IMG/VR virus record: IMGVR_UViG_3300042549_009448
Coordinates: 62,001-126,000 of that record
Direction: 5' to 3' (one strand)
Length of the DNA: 64,000 nucleotides
From: a virus
Of this stretch, positions 58,440 through 64,000 are shown one piece after another. The translations under genes were made by a program, and so were the position numbers. The notes under the pieces are model-generated. The model saw only the letters and a list, made by a program, of their open reading frames with translations. It searched no databases and was not told the DNA's origin. Numbering within the stretch: position 1 is the stretch's first letter; every line of letters starts with the position of its first letter.

Positions 58440-58841
58440 TTATTTATTTTTTACTATTTTTATTAGTCTATCTAAACAAGCTTGTTCTGCTTCTTCGTAG
58501 GTTTTATATTCACACCAATCAAAAACATATTTCTTACCATTTTCATTGTATTGGTATATTGTCCATTTATACCACATAAAATCTTCTGCTCGTTGTGTAA
58601 TACCTTCCATCTCATATTTCTCTCTAAACCATCTGAAACATTGTTGATAAAGTGGTGCTGAGATGGTAAACTTAGAACCAATGTTATAAAACTCATCAAG
58701 TGAATCATATTGTTTATCATCAGCAAATTTCCAATCTTTCCCATCAAGTGTGTAATAATATCCAAAACAAGGTTCATCAAATCCAAGTTCTTTCATATCA
58801 AAACTTGGTTGGTATGGTGCAAAATCTTTATCTGTGTTCAT
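58440..58841 (-). CDS. LGFDEPC-family small protein (paralog 2)
   Basis: 133 residues. DFAPYQPSFDMKELGFDEPC then FGYYY, APLYQQCFRWFREKYEMEG and YKTYEEAEQACLDRLIKIVK align segment for segment with paralog 1. Differences are mostly in the middle, as expected for old duplicates. Unknown function. Confidence 0.75.
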   Translation of the reverse strand: MNTDKDFAPYQPSFDMKELGFDEPCFGYYYTLDGKDWKFADDKQYDSLDEFYNIGSKFTISAPLYQQCFRWFREKYEMEGITQRAEDFMWYKWTIYQYNENGKKYVFDWCEYKTYEEAEQACLDRLIKIVKNK

Positions 58842-58843
58842 TA

Positions 58844-59203
58844 TTAAATAAGTTTATTAAGTGTATATTCAATAGCTGCTAAGTATGCTTCTGTTGGTGA
58901 TTCATATTTATGACCTTCCCACTTACCAAATCTTTCATCACCTATTTCTTCTGCATAACATCTAAATAAGGTAGAATATCTTTCAGCATAAATCCAAATA
59001 CCATATTTATCATATATCCACATTACTACTTCTGCTATAGTTGGTGCTGAATAATACGGATGTAAACTGTTTCTATGAATTGTGTCTCCACAATTAAATG
59101 GTAATGGCATTTCATCTCCCTCTTCTACACATAGTTTACAAGGTTCATCAAATCCTTTTTTTTCTAGCAACTTTGCTAATTTATAATTTACTGGTGTGTT
59201 CAT
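58844..59203 (-). CDS. LGFDEPC-family small protein (paralog 3, divergent)
   Basis: 119 residues. YKLAKLLEKKGFDEPCKLCV keeps the core motif, and APTIAEVVMWIYDKYGIWIY replaces the APLYQQ block. ESPTEAYLAAIEYTLNKLI ends it. The extra CxxC (EPCKLC) may bind metal. More distant than paralogs 1 and 2. Confidence 0.72.
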   Translation of the reverse strand: MNTPVNYKLAKLLEKKGFDEPCKLCVEEGDEMPLPFNCGDTIHRNSLHPYYSAPTIAEVVMWIYDKYGIWIYAERYSTLFRCYAEEIGDERFGKWEGHKYESPTEAYLAAIEYTLNKLI

Positions 59204-59209
59204 TATTAG

Positions 59210-59473
59210 TTATTTCTTTTTAAATTGTTCAAACCATTTATCCATATACTTTAAATATATACTGCCATATCCATCATCTTCAGTTATGTTTGAATTTCCT
59301 CCTGCAATAAAAGCTTTTCTCATATCTTCTTCACTATAACTTCTTTCTTGTTGCTCTTTAGCAAAAAGTACCATTAATTTTTTAACATTTAAGACATTAA
59401 TTGATTCACCAACTGACATAATTCCAAAATCCATAAGCATTTTATGTGCTGCTTTTTCAAGTGATTCTTCCAT
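59210..59473 (-). CDS. Small helical protein ending WFEQFKKK
   Basis: 87 residues. ERSYSEEDMRKAFIAGGNSN and a terminal YMDKWFEQFKKK. This family appears in many Bacteroidota phages. Its 3' end (tttgaacaatttaaaaagaa) is echoed twice more downstream of other genes in the island, marking duplicated gene ends. Confidence 0.65.
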   Translation of the reverse strand: MEESLEKAAHKMLMDFGIMSVGESINVLNVKKLMVLFAKEQQERSYSEEDMRKAFIAGGNSNITEDDGYGSIYLKYMDKWFEQFKKK

Positions 59474-59564
59474 CTTATTTCTTTTTAAATTTTAACTTGC
59501 TTTAATGTAAATGAGGCACTGCTTGTAGCTGACAGTTATAAAAAATAAAATTAAAAATCAACAA

Positions 59565-59825
59565 CTAACCTGCATTTTTTGAAAGTTCCCACCATAAAAC
59601 CAATATTGGTATGATAACAGGTGTAAATACTACCCACCAACTTACAGATATTATAGTTGTTATTTTTAAAACCAAAAGTATTAGAAATATAATACCACAC
59701 GGTCTGAAGAAAAAATAATCCCACTTGTCAGCATATTCCATATTTTTAATTTTACTTCTTATAACAGCAAGTATATTCAATTGCGGTTTCTGTTTTTTAT
59801 CCGAGTTTTGTGCTTCTAATTTCAT
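59565..59825 (-). CDS. Small membrane protein
   Basis: 86 residues. A basic N-terminus (MKLEAQNSDKKQKPQLNILA) then two hydrophobic segments (CGIIFLILLVLKITTIISVS and VVFTPVIIPILVLWWEL). A+T-rich. No family recognised. Confidence 0.5.
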   Translation of the reverse strand: MKLEAQNSDKKQKPQLNILAVIRSKIKNMEYADKWDYFFFRPCGIIFLILLVLKITTIISVSWWVVFTPVIIPILVLWWELSKNAG

Positions 59826-59847
59826 TTCTTCTTAATTTAAAGTTTTG

Positions 59848-60141
59848 TTATATGTAAGTCTTTGGATAAAATTCAACACAATACACTCTAAACTTGTCTG
59901 TATATGTTCCACCATTCCAATCATTACCATTCTTACAACATTCATATTCATAATAACCTTCATAATCATCTGGATACTTTGTATTATGTGGAGTAAATCC
60001 TAAACATCTACCTGTATTTCTTTCATCAGCACCGCAATATTCATCTAATGCTAATTTTAAATTATCAAACGAATCAGCTGATATGATTGGAAATCTATCT
60101 TCAAAATCACAAGCAAGATATGTTACTTTAATGTGTGTCAT
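59848..60141 (-). CDS. Small acidic/aromatic protein, island
   Basis: 97 residues from ATG at 60141. The frame also extends upstream through a repeated MFEQFKK remnant, which is not part of the gene. Contains IKVTYLACDFEDRFPIISAD, EYCGADERNTGRCLGFTPHN and YYEYECCKNGNDWNGGTYTD. Several Cys suggest disulphides or metal. Unknown function. Confidence 0.55.
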   Translation of the reverse strand: MTHIKVTYLACDFEDRFPIISADSFDNLKLALDEYCGADERNTGRCLGFTPHNTKYPDDYEGYYEYECCKNGNDWNGGTYTDKFRVYCVEFYPKTYI

Positions 60142-60170
60142 TGTTATTTTTTTAAATTGTTCAAACAATA

Positions 60171-60323
60171 TTAATGTATTTTAGTGAATCTAAACCATCC
60201 TATAAGAAACATAAACAGCATTGGTACAGAAGGGCATTCTCTCATAATAGGATAACCATTGATACTACCTAATACTATTATACCTAACCAAAAGGGATAA
60301 TACTTTAAAAACTTTTGCTTCAT
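60171..60323 (-). CDS. Small membrane protein, trimmed start
   Basis: 50 residues from ATG at 60323. Two short hydrophobic stretches (YPFWLGIIVLGSINGYPIMR and SVPMLFMFLIGWFRF). The longer open frame to 60443 is an artefact that translates the tRNA-like remnant and a repeated gene end. Confidence 0.45.
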   Translation of the reverse strand: MKQKFLKYYPFWLGIIVLGSINGYPIMRECPSVPMLFMFLIGWFRFTKIH

Positions 60324-60356
60324 CTTATTTCTTTTTAAATTGTTCAAATATATTAT

Positions 60357-60437
60357 ACCAAAAAGCGGAAGATGCGGGACTCGAACCAACTCCGCCGATT
60401 TTGCAGACCTGCTAGCCTCCACGACCGACTTGACCAA
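60357..60437 (-). pseudogene. tRNA-like remnant (Cys GCA-like), 5' acceptor half not pairing
   Basis: On the minus strand a T-arm core GGTTCGAGTCC, an anticodon-loop-like CTGCAAA (anticodon GCA, Cys) with a partly paired stem, a 4-nt variable region, and a 3' acceptor-like ATCTTCCG. The matching 5' acceptor strand is absent. That side runs into the preceding terminator. I read this as a truncated or degenerate tRNA, not a working gene. Confidence 0.45.
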
Positions 60438-60472
60438 AAACAAAAAAGGCTTAAACGTTAGTCTAAGCCTTT
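60438..60472 (-). terminator. Rho-independent terminator after VWA gene
   Basis: Minus-strand stem GGCTTA / TAAGCC (60448-60469 region) followed by CCTTTTTTG, ending the MoxR-VWA operon. The tRNA-like remnant begins right after its T-tract. Confidence 0.75.
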
Positions 60473-60497
60473 GGTTATATATGTTATTTACTTTATC

Positions 60498-61577
60498 TTA
60501 GTTCCAATAGCCTTTATCTCCATTTGCATGAATGATTCGGCCCCAATCTGAAGGTACATCAAAACCTGGATTATCAAATACTAACCATAGAGTCTTTTTA
60601 CCCCAATTTTTAGGAGCAGGCGGTAGCGCATTTGTTAAATGACCATCTGTCATGATTACTACAAAATCAATCTTGCCCTTTAGATTTGTATCAATCCAGT
60701 CAATTACATCCGGGATTGCTTCAGTACCTCCGCCAGTTCTAACTTTTGCAAAGTCATCAGGTGTGGGTTTTTTGAAACCTCTAATTTGGAATGGATCAAC
60801 TACTGTATTGGCAAAAGGTAGTATTGAAACAGTCTTGATCTTTTTGGCTTTAACAATACCGACTACTTCTGCTGCCAATTCTGGAAAGGAGTTTGCTATT
60901 GAACCACTAACGTCTAGTGCAACGGCTGCATTATCTAGTGCATTATCAGTATCCTCTAAACCGTATCGATATTGACCGGCCGATATGTGTCGACGGTTAG
61001 GCAATTTAAAAGAACTTGATGAAGCTAGTCTGCCAATGAATCGTTTAAGCTCTTGTCTCCAGTTTACCTTTGGCTCTGTTAGCTCCATGATTCGTTGATA
61101 GATTGCACCCCTACCTGAACCCTTACTCTTTGATCTTGGACTGAGATGTGTTTGTGCAAGCTTGCGACCCAAGTCTTTCCAATCCTGGTCAGACATAGCA
61201 CGGCCGCCTTCGACGCCTTCTTCACCGGCAATTTGCCTACCATGTTCCTTAGAAATTACTTCACCAGTCATTGGGCCTCTAACTACCGTAACCTGTGCAT
61301 CGTCTGAAAAATCTTCAGTCTTTACCATTGGGCCTTTACTTGAACTGCTACTTGAACCGCTGCTTTCGCCGTCCTGATCTTCGCCTGGTTTTTTGTCTCC
61401 AAGTGAATCGGTTTTTGGCTGATCCGAACTAGAACCGCCGTCCTGATCTTCGCCAGGTTTTTTATCTCCAAGTGAATCAGTTTTTTGTCGGGGCTGTTGA
61501 TCTGGCTGATCCGAACCGGAACCTCCGCCCTGGCCAGGTTTCGTTATCTTTACTATTTCATCTAAACTTGCTCTCAT
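60498..61577 (-). CDS. VWA-domain protein of MoxR-type operon (DUF2201 C-terminal-like)
   Basis: 359 residues. The first 130 residues are low-complexity Ser/Gly/Asp/Gln with two 23-residue repeats. The rest is a VWA-like domain: NAAVALDVSGSIANSFPELA has the MIDAS D-x-S-x-S, FAKVRTGGGTEAIPDVIDWI the Thr loop, and DFVVIMTDGHLTNALPPAPK the terminal Asp. RGAIYQRIMELTEPKVNWRQ before it is the segment typical of DUF2201-type proteins. Starts within the TAATG overlap of the metallopeptidase gene, so the two are translationally coupled. Confidence 0.85.
   Translation of the reverse strand: MRASLDEIVKITKPGQGGGSGSDQPDQQPRQKTDSLGDKKPGEDQDGGSSSDQPKTDSLGDKKPGEDQDGESSGSSSSSSKGPMVKTEDFSDDAQVTVVRGPMTGEVISKEHGRQIAGEEGVEGGRAMSDQDWKDLGRKLAQTHLSPRSKSKGSGRGAIYQRIMELTEPKVNWRQELKRFIGRLASSSSFKLPNRRHISAGQYRYGLEDTDNALDNAAVALDVSGSIANSFPELAAEVVGIVKAKKIKTVSILPFANTVVDPFQIRGFKKPTPDDFAKVRTGGGTEAIPDVIDWIDTNLKGKIDFVVIMTDGHLTNALPPAPKNWGKKTLWLVFDNPGFDVPSDWGRIIHANGDKGYWN
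61369..61505 (-). repeat. Two 69-bp tandem repeats in VWA gene linker
   Basis: Units beginning gtcctgatctt at 61371 and 61440, period 69 bp (23 codons), encode K-T-D-S-L-G-D-K-K-P-G-E-D-Q-D-G. Near-identical DNA indicates recent expansion of a flexible linker. Confidence 0.8.
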
Positions 61578-62311
61578 TATCCGTTTACTATTTTAATTGC
61601 TTCTTCTTTATCGACTGGATCATAATCAACTTCTCCAGTTGCTTCATTTATGCTAGTAACTACGCCATATCCACCAGTTCTTTCATTTCTAATAATGTCT
61701 CCAACTGAGAGAGGTTGCTCTTGACCTCCACTTGGACCTAAACCTCCTTCTTTTCCACCGCTTCCACCGTTACCCGGCTTTTTCTTTGGCTTCGGAGCAG
61801 ATTCAACTTCTACGTATATTTGTTCTGCATTCAGGCCCTTATACTTATCGTCTATTAGACCTCGAAGGTCATTTGCAATTTCTGCTTTTGAGATAATACC
61901 GTCATCCGCTAACATTAAGTTAATCTCATAGTCGCCTGCGATATTCCATTTTTCAGGATCTCTGCCCTCCATTCTAGCAAAGTGTAGAAGTGCACAGTGC
62001 AAAACTTCATGGCACAAGATAAAGACTATTTGTTTTTCAGTCAGTGGAGCAAAGAAATCAGGATTAATGAATAGGTGGACGCCGTCAACCGCAGCAGTTT
62101 GAATTTGCGGGTGTCTTGTATAAACGATTTTGAGTTTATAGGCAAGCTCTGCAAAAAAGCGGTATCTACCAGTTAAGACTTGAAATGCATAGGATACTTT
62201 AATTCTAGTTATCTTAGAATTTGGATCATCCATTTGATTCTCTAAAACTAGATTGGATTTAGAGAATTGGCTGTATTGGTTAAAACTATTCCAGTCTAGG
62301 AGTCTTTTCAT
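61577..62311 (-). CDS. Zinc metallopeptidase-like protein (DUF2201 N-terminal-like) with capsid-targeting-like motif
   Basis: 244 residues. The N-terminus MKRLLDWNSFNQYSQFSKSN and following NLVLENQ carry a tag-like W-N-S-F and a V-L-E protease site. QIVFILCHEVLHCALLHFAR is an H-E-x-x-H zinc site, followed by KWNIAGDYEINLML as in DUF2201 proteins. A Gly/Lys-rich linker and a small C-terminal beta domain (GGYGVVTSINEATGEVDYDP) end it. Cellular DUF2201 proteins join this region to a VWA domain. Here the two are separate coupled genes. Confidence 0.82.
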   Translation of the reverse strand: MKRLLDWNSFNQYSQFSKSNLVLENQMDDPNSKITRIKVSYAFQVLTGRYRFFAELAYKLKIVYTRHPQIQTAAVDGVHLFINPDFFAPLTEKQIVFILCHEVLHCALLHFARMEGRDPEKWNIAGDYEINLMLADDGIISKAEIANDLRGLIDDKYKGLNAEQIYVEVESAPKPKKKPGNGGSGGKEGGLGPSGGQEQPLSVGDIIRNERTGGYGVVTSINEATGEVDYDPVDKEEAIKIVNG

Positions 62312-63876
62312 TATGGATTAAGATTTGCGGCTTGAATTTCTCTAGTTGAACCAGGATATGCAGCCAAGAATTTTTTAAGTCCAGCAACAGTTGCTGGATA
62401 AGTATTTTTTGCGACATTTGGCTGGTTCTCTCTAACTGCTGATAGAATTTGAATCGCAACAGTTGGATCGCCGACTCTAATAATATACTCAAATAAGTTG
62501 TCAATTTCCTGATCAGTTAGATCTCTGTCCCGGTATTCGTATGCAATTGCTGATGCAAGGATGTATGCTGAATCGATTTCGTAATCATTACTACCTCTTG
62601 ATTTAGGAGGTAACGGTGCATTCATTGGATCAGAGTACACCAAATTCATTTTATCAAGGTCGATCTTTTGAGATAGTGCATAGTAACCCATGAACATGCT
62701 TGCAGCTTCTTTACCTACATTTGGTGCAATTGCTTCGTTTTCAATAATTTCTGGAGTTAGTGTCATGCCAGACTCAGCAGATTCCCTCTTAAGATTTTTC
62801 AAAGCAATGGCAGCCGCTTCCCATGAACGTGGGCTTGGGAAAATAGTACCAGAGACGTCTGGATCGTATTTGTGAAAAAAGTCTTGACCTTTTGTCCAGT
62901 TCAAAAATGAAATAATACGTGGATCAAATAGGTCTTCGCCAGTTTCACTTTTTGCAGAAAGTGCATACTTACTGTAATCTTTAATGGATGGTGAATAGTT
63001 TACCTGTTGGAAACGATTACCTAGGGCAGAACCAAATTCGGATGTATTAGTTTCATCGTCTTCCATTCGGTTAGAGGCAGCAATGATCGTCCAGTTGCTA
63101 CCTAATTTCCAACCTCCATCCATTTCTCTATCGAGTACAAGTTTCAAACAAATATTACGGATTGCCTCTTTAGCTCTTGATAATTCGTCTAAGAAGATAA
63201 TTCCGCCCTTTCCATCTGGGCCGTTTGCTTTATCATTACCTTCTTGACCTTCAGACTCGTGATAAACCGGTAACCAGCCCTGTGGAACACGACCTGCTCT
63301 ACGTGAATATCGGCCCTGCTGTGAAGTTGAACCTTCTACTTCAGGTAAGAAGAAATCTTCTGGTGCATAGGTTGTCAACTGTACATCAATCATACGGCCT
63401 CCGTATTGTTTTTGAACCGCTTTAACGACTGATGTTTTACCAATACCTGGTGCTCCCCATATCATTATCGGACGTTCGTCCTTGTTTTTAAGGACTCTGT
63501 TGATAATTCTTAATAGTCTCTCAGCTCCCACATTTATAACACCAGCCTTCACATTTGGAAAGTCCAATGGAACCACAGCTTCATCAACATCTGCAGAATC
63601 AGATTCCCCATCTCTTGTGATTTGTGGCATTTCCGTAATATCAAGTGCCTGTGCATCGGCTGCCGATGGAATGATAGTTACGCCATACGGAATAGTACCA
63701 TCTGCACCGTTTTCTGATCGCTTGCCGCTCATTTGGGCTTTTAAAGCACTTAAGAAACCGCCGGCTTTTCCAAGAAAGCCTTTAACTGCACCAATTGCCT
63801 TTTTACCAAGTTCGCCTAAGCCTTCATTGTTTAAATTTTCAGTAATGAATTCTGAGTAAGATTTAATGATTCTCAT
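62311..63876 (-). CDS. MoxR-family AAA+ ATPase with N-terminal capsid-targeting motif
   Basis: 521 residues. MRIIKSYSEFITENLNNEGL begins the protein with a near-perfect copy of the T4 internal-protein leader, cut predicted after ITE. The AAA+ core (about 130-330) has IMIWGAPGIGKTSVVKAVQK (Walker A), KGGIIFLDELSRAKEAIRNI (Walker B) and WTIIAASNRMEDDE (sensor 1). MoxR ATPases remodel VWA-protein partners. The downstream genes encode exactly such partners, and gene ends overlap by one base (TAATG), so all three form one unit. Late box 23 nt upstream. Confidence 0.88.
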   Translation of the reverse strand: MRIIKSYSEFITENLNNEGLGELGKKAIGAVKGFLGKAGGFLSALKAQMSGKRSENGADGTIPYGVTIIPSAADAQALDITEMPQITRDGESDSADVDEAVVPLDFPNVKAGVINVGAERLLRIINRVLKNKDERPIMIWGAPGIGKTSVVKAVQKQYGGRMIDVQLTTYAPEDFFLPEVEGSTSQQGRYSRRAGRVPQGWLPVYHESEGQEGNDKANGPDGKGGIIFLDELSRAKEAIRNICLKLVLDREMDGGWKLGSNWTIIAASNRMEDDETNTSEFGSALGNRFQQVNYSPSIKDYSKYALSAKSETGEDLFDPRIISFLNWTKGQDFFHKYDPDVSGTIFPSPRSWEAAAIALKNLKRESAESGMTLTPEIIENEAIAPNVGKEAASMFMGYYALSQKIDLDKMNLVYSDPMNAPLPPKSRGSNDYEIDSAYILASAIAYEYRDRDLTDQEIDNLFEYIIRVGDPTVAIQILSAVRENQPNVAKNTYPATVAGLKKFLAAYPGSTREIQAANLNP

Positions 63877-63898
63877 TTCTATATAAACTCTTTTTTTG

Positions 63899-63907
63899 TT
63901 ATTTATT
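63899..63907 (-). promoter_or_regulatory. Late-type promoter for MoxR operon
   Basis: AATAAATAA on the minus strand, 23 nt upstream of the MoxR-like ATG. Implies late expression together with head genes. Confidence 0.5.
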
Positions 63908-63931
63908 ATTGCCCGATGTGGATTTCGTGGT

Positions 63932-64000
63932 TTATTTATTTCTTTTTGCTAACTTTCGTTTGACCGCTTCTCGAGTTGATTCCATCTTCTTTGCATACGA
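63932..64000 (-). CDS. C-terminal end of a basic protein (partial)
   Basis: Minus-strand frame enters from the right edge and encodes SYAKKMESTREAVKRKLAKR then N-K and TAA at 63932. Lys/Arg-rich. Too short to identify. Confidence 0.45.
   Translation of the reverse strand, partial: SYAKKMESTREAVKRKLAKRNK

Larger units (their letters stand above)
59211..60350 (-). repeat. Repeated gene-end sequence (FEQFKK stop-start module)
   Basis: The string ttatttctttttaaattgttcaaa or close variants occurs at 59211-59234, 60144-60166 and 60325-60348, with a partial copy at 59471-59491. Each copy encodes F-E-Q-F-K-K-stop just before the next gene start. The repeats suggest recombination-driven gene gain and loss in the island. 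Confidence 0.7.

Noticed and set aside
58472-58786. 104-codon ORF opposite frame of LGFDEPC paralog 2
   Set aside because: Low-information A+T-rich shadow. The paralog alignment supports the other frame.
60357-60437. A complete tRNA gene on the minus strand
   Set aside because: The T-arm and anticodon-like parts are good, but no 5' acceptor strand pairs with ATCTTCC and the D-arm fit is poor. Kept only as a remnant.
60324-60443. Extended N-terminus of the 60171 small protein
   Set aside because: The residues come from translating the tRNA-like remnant and a repeated FEQFKK end.
1-64000. CRISPR arrays, insertion sequences, integrase or att sites
   Set aside because: No regularly spaced repeats, no transposase or recombinase motifs, and no duplicated att-like ends were seen. 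The phage appears lytic in this segment.

Overview
The window is a contiguous piece of a large T4-type tailed phage (myovirus) genome. Direct evidence is the set of T4-family genes: prohead protease (gp21-like, fused to a gp22-like scaffold), major capsid protein (gp23), portal (gp20), head-completion nuclease (gp4), tail tube (gp19), spike and hub baseplate proteins, gp25, UvsW, a UvsY-like protein, gp61-type primase and the C-terminal half of a gp43-type DNA polymerase. Starts are repeatedly preceded, usually by 17-25 nt, by a T4 late-promoter-like TATAAATA / AATAAATA box. The host is probably a Bacteroidota bacterium. This is inference from the Bacteroidota-flavoured ClpC, a broken peptide with a flavobacterial-style signal sequence ending in AQ, and weak Shine-Dalgarno sequences. 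The sequence alone does not prove it.

Layout. 1-7.9 kb (minus): tail tube, small head proteins, capsid, protease-scaffold, DnaJ. 7.95-17.1 kb (plus): a glycan island of glycosyltransferases, including GT10 and GT11 fucosyltransferases, and two methyltransferases. 17.1-23.1 kb (minus): baseplate spike, hub and related tail proteins. 23.2-27.7 kb (minus): putative internal head proteins and a ferritin-like protein. 27.8-30.0 kb (plus): HTH-phosphoesterase and a glycosyltransferase-like protein. 30.1-33.5 kb (minus): holin-like protein, ligase-nucleotidyltransferase fusion, P-loop kinase and HAD phosphatase. 33.5-44.2 kb (mostly plus): uvsY, uvsW, split polymerase, primase, gp4, portal, with a minus-strand block of putative head proteins at 36.0-38.5 kb. 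44.3-57.0 kb (minus): gp25, a neck-like protein, small head proteins, sugar kinase, ClpC-like ATPase, many small accessory genes. 57.1-60.4 kb (minus): a visibly A+T-rich accessory island of small paralogous genes bounded by a tRNA-like remnant. 60.5-63.9 kb (minus): a MoxR ATPase / metallopeptidase / VWA operon.

The most interesting signal is a short peptide motif, roughly hydrophobic-x-[ST]-[FYW]-x-x-[FY]-[ILVF]-x-E. It occurs about 20 times in otherwise unrelated proteins, mostly at the N-terminus and sometimes internally or at the C-terminus. It matches the capsid-targeting sequence of T4 internal proteins (IPIII begins MKTYQEFIAEA), which is cut by the prohead protease after E. The phage therefore seems to tag a large set of proteins for packaging inside the head. 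The tagged set includes a MoxR-type AAA+ ATPase and its HExxH partner, suggesting that a whole ATPase-protease-type machine may be carried in the virion and injected. This reading is inference and can be tested by virion proteomics.

Other notable features: 11 perfect 14-residue coiled-coil repeats in a protease-scaffold fusion with an internal late promoter and start; a B-family polymerase half with no partner in the window; an N-domain-less ClpC; an RNA-repair-like cassette; and fucosyltransferases of two families in one phage island. No gene-free stretch exceeds about 300 bases.
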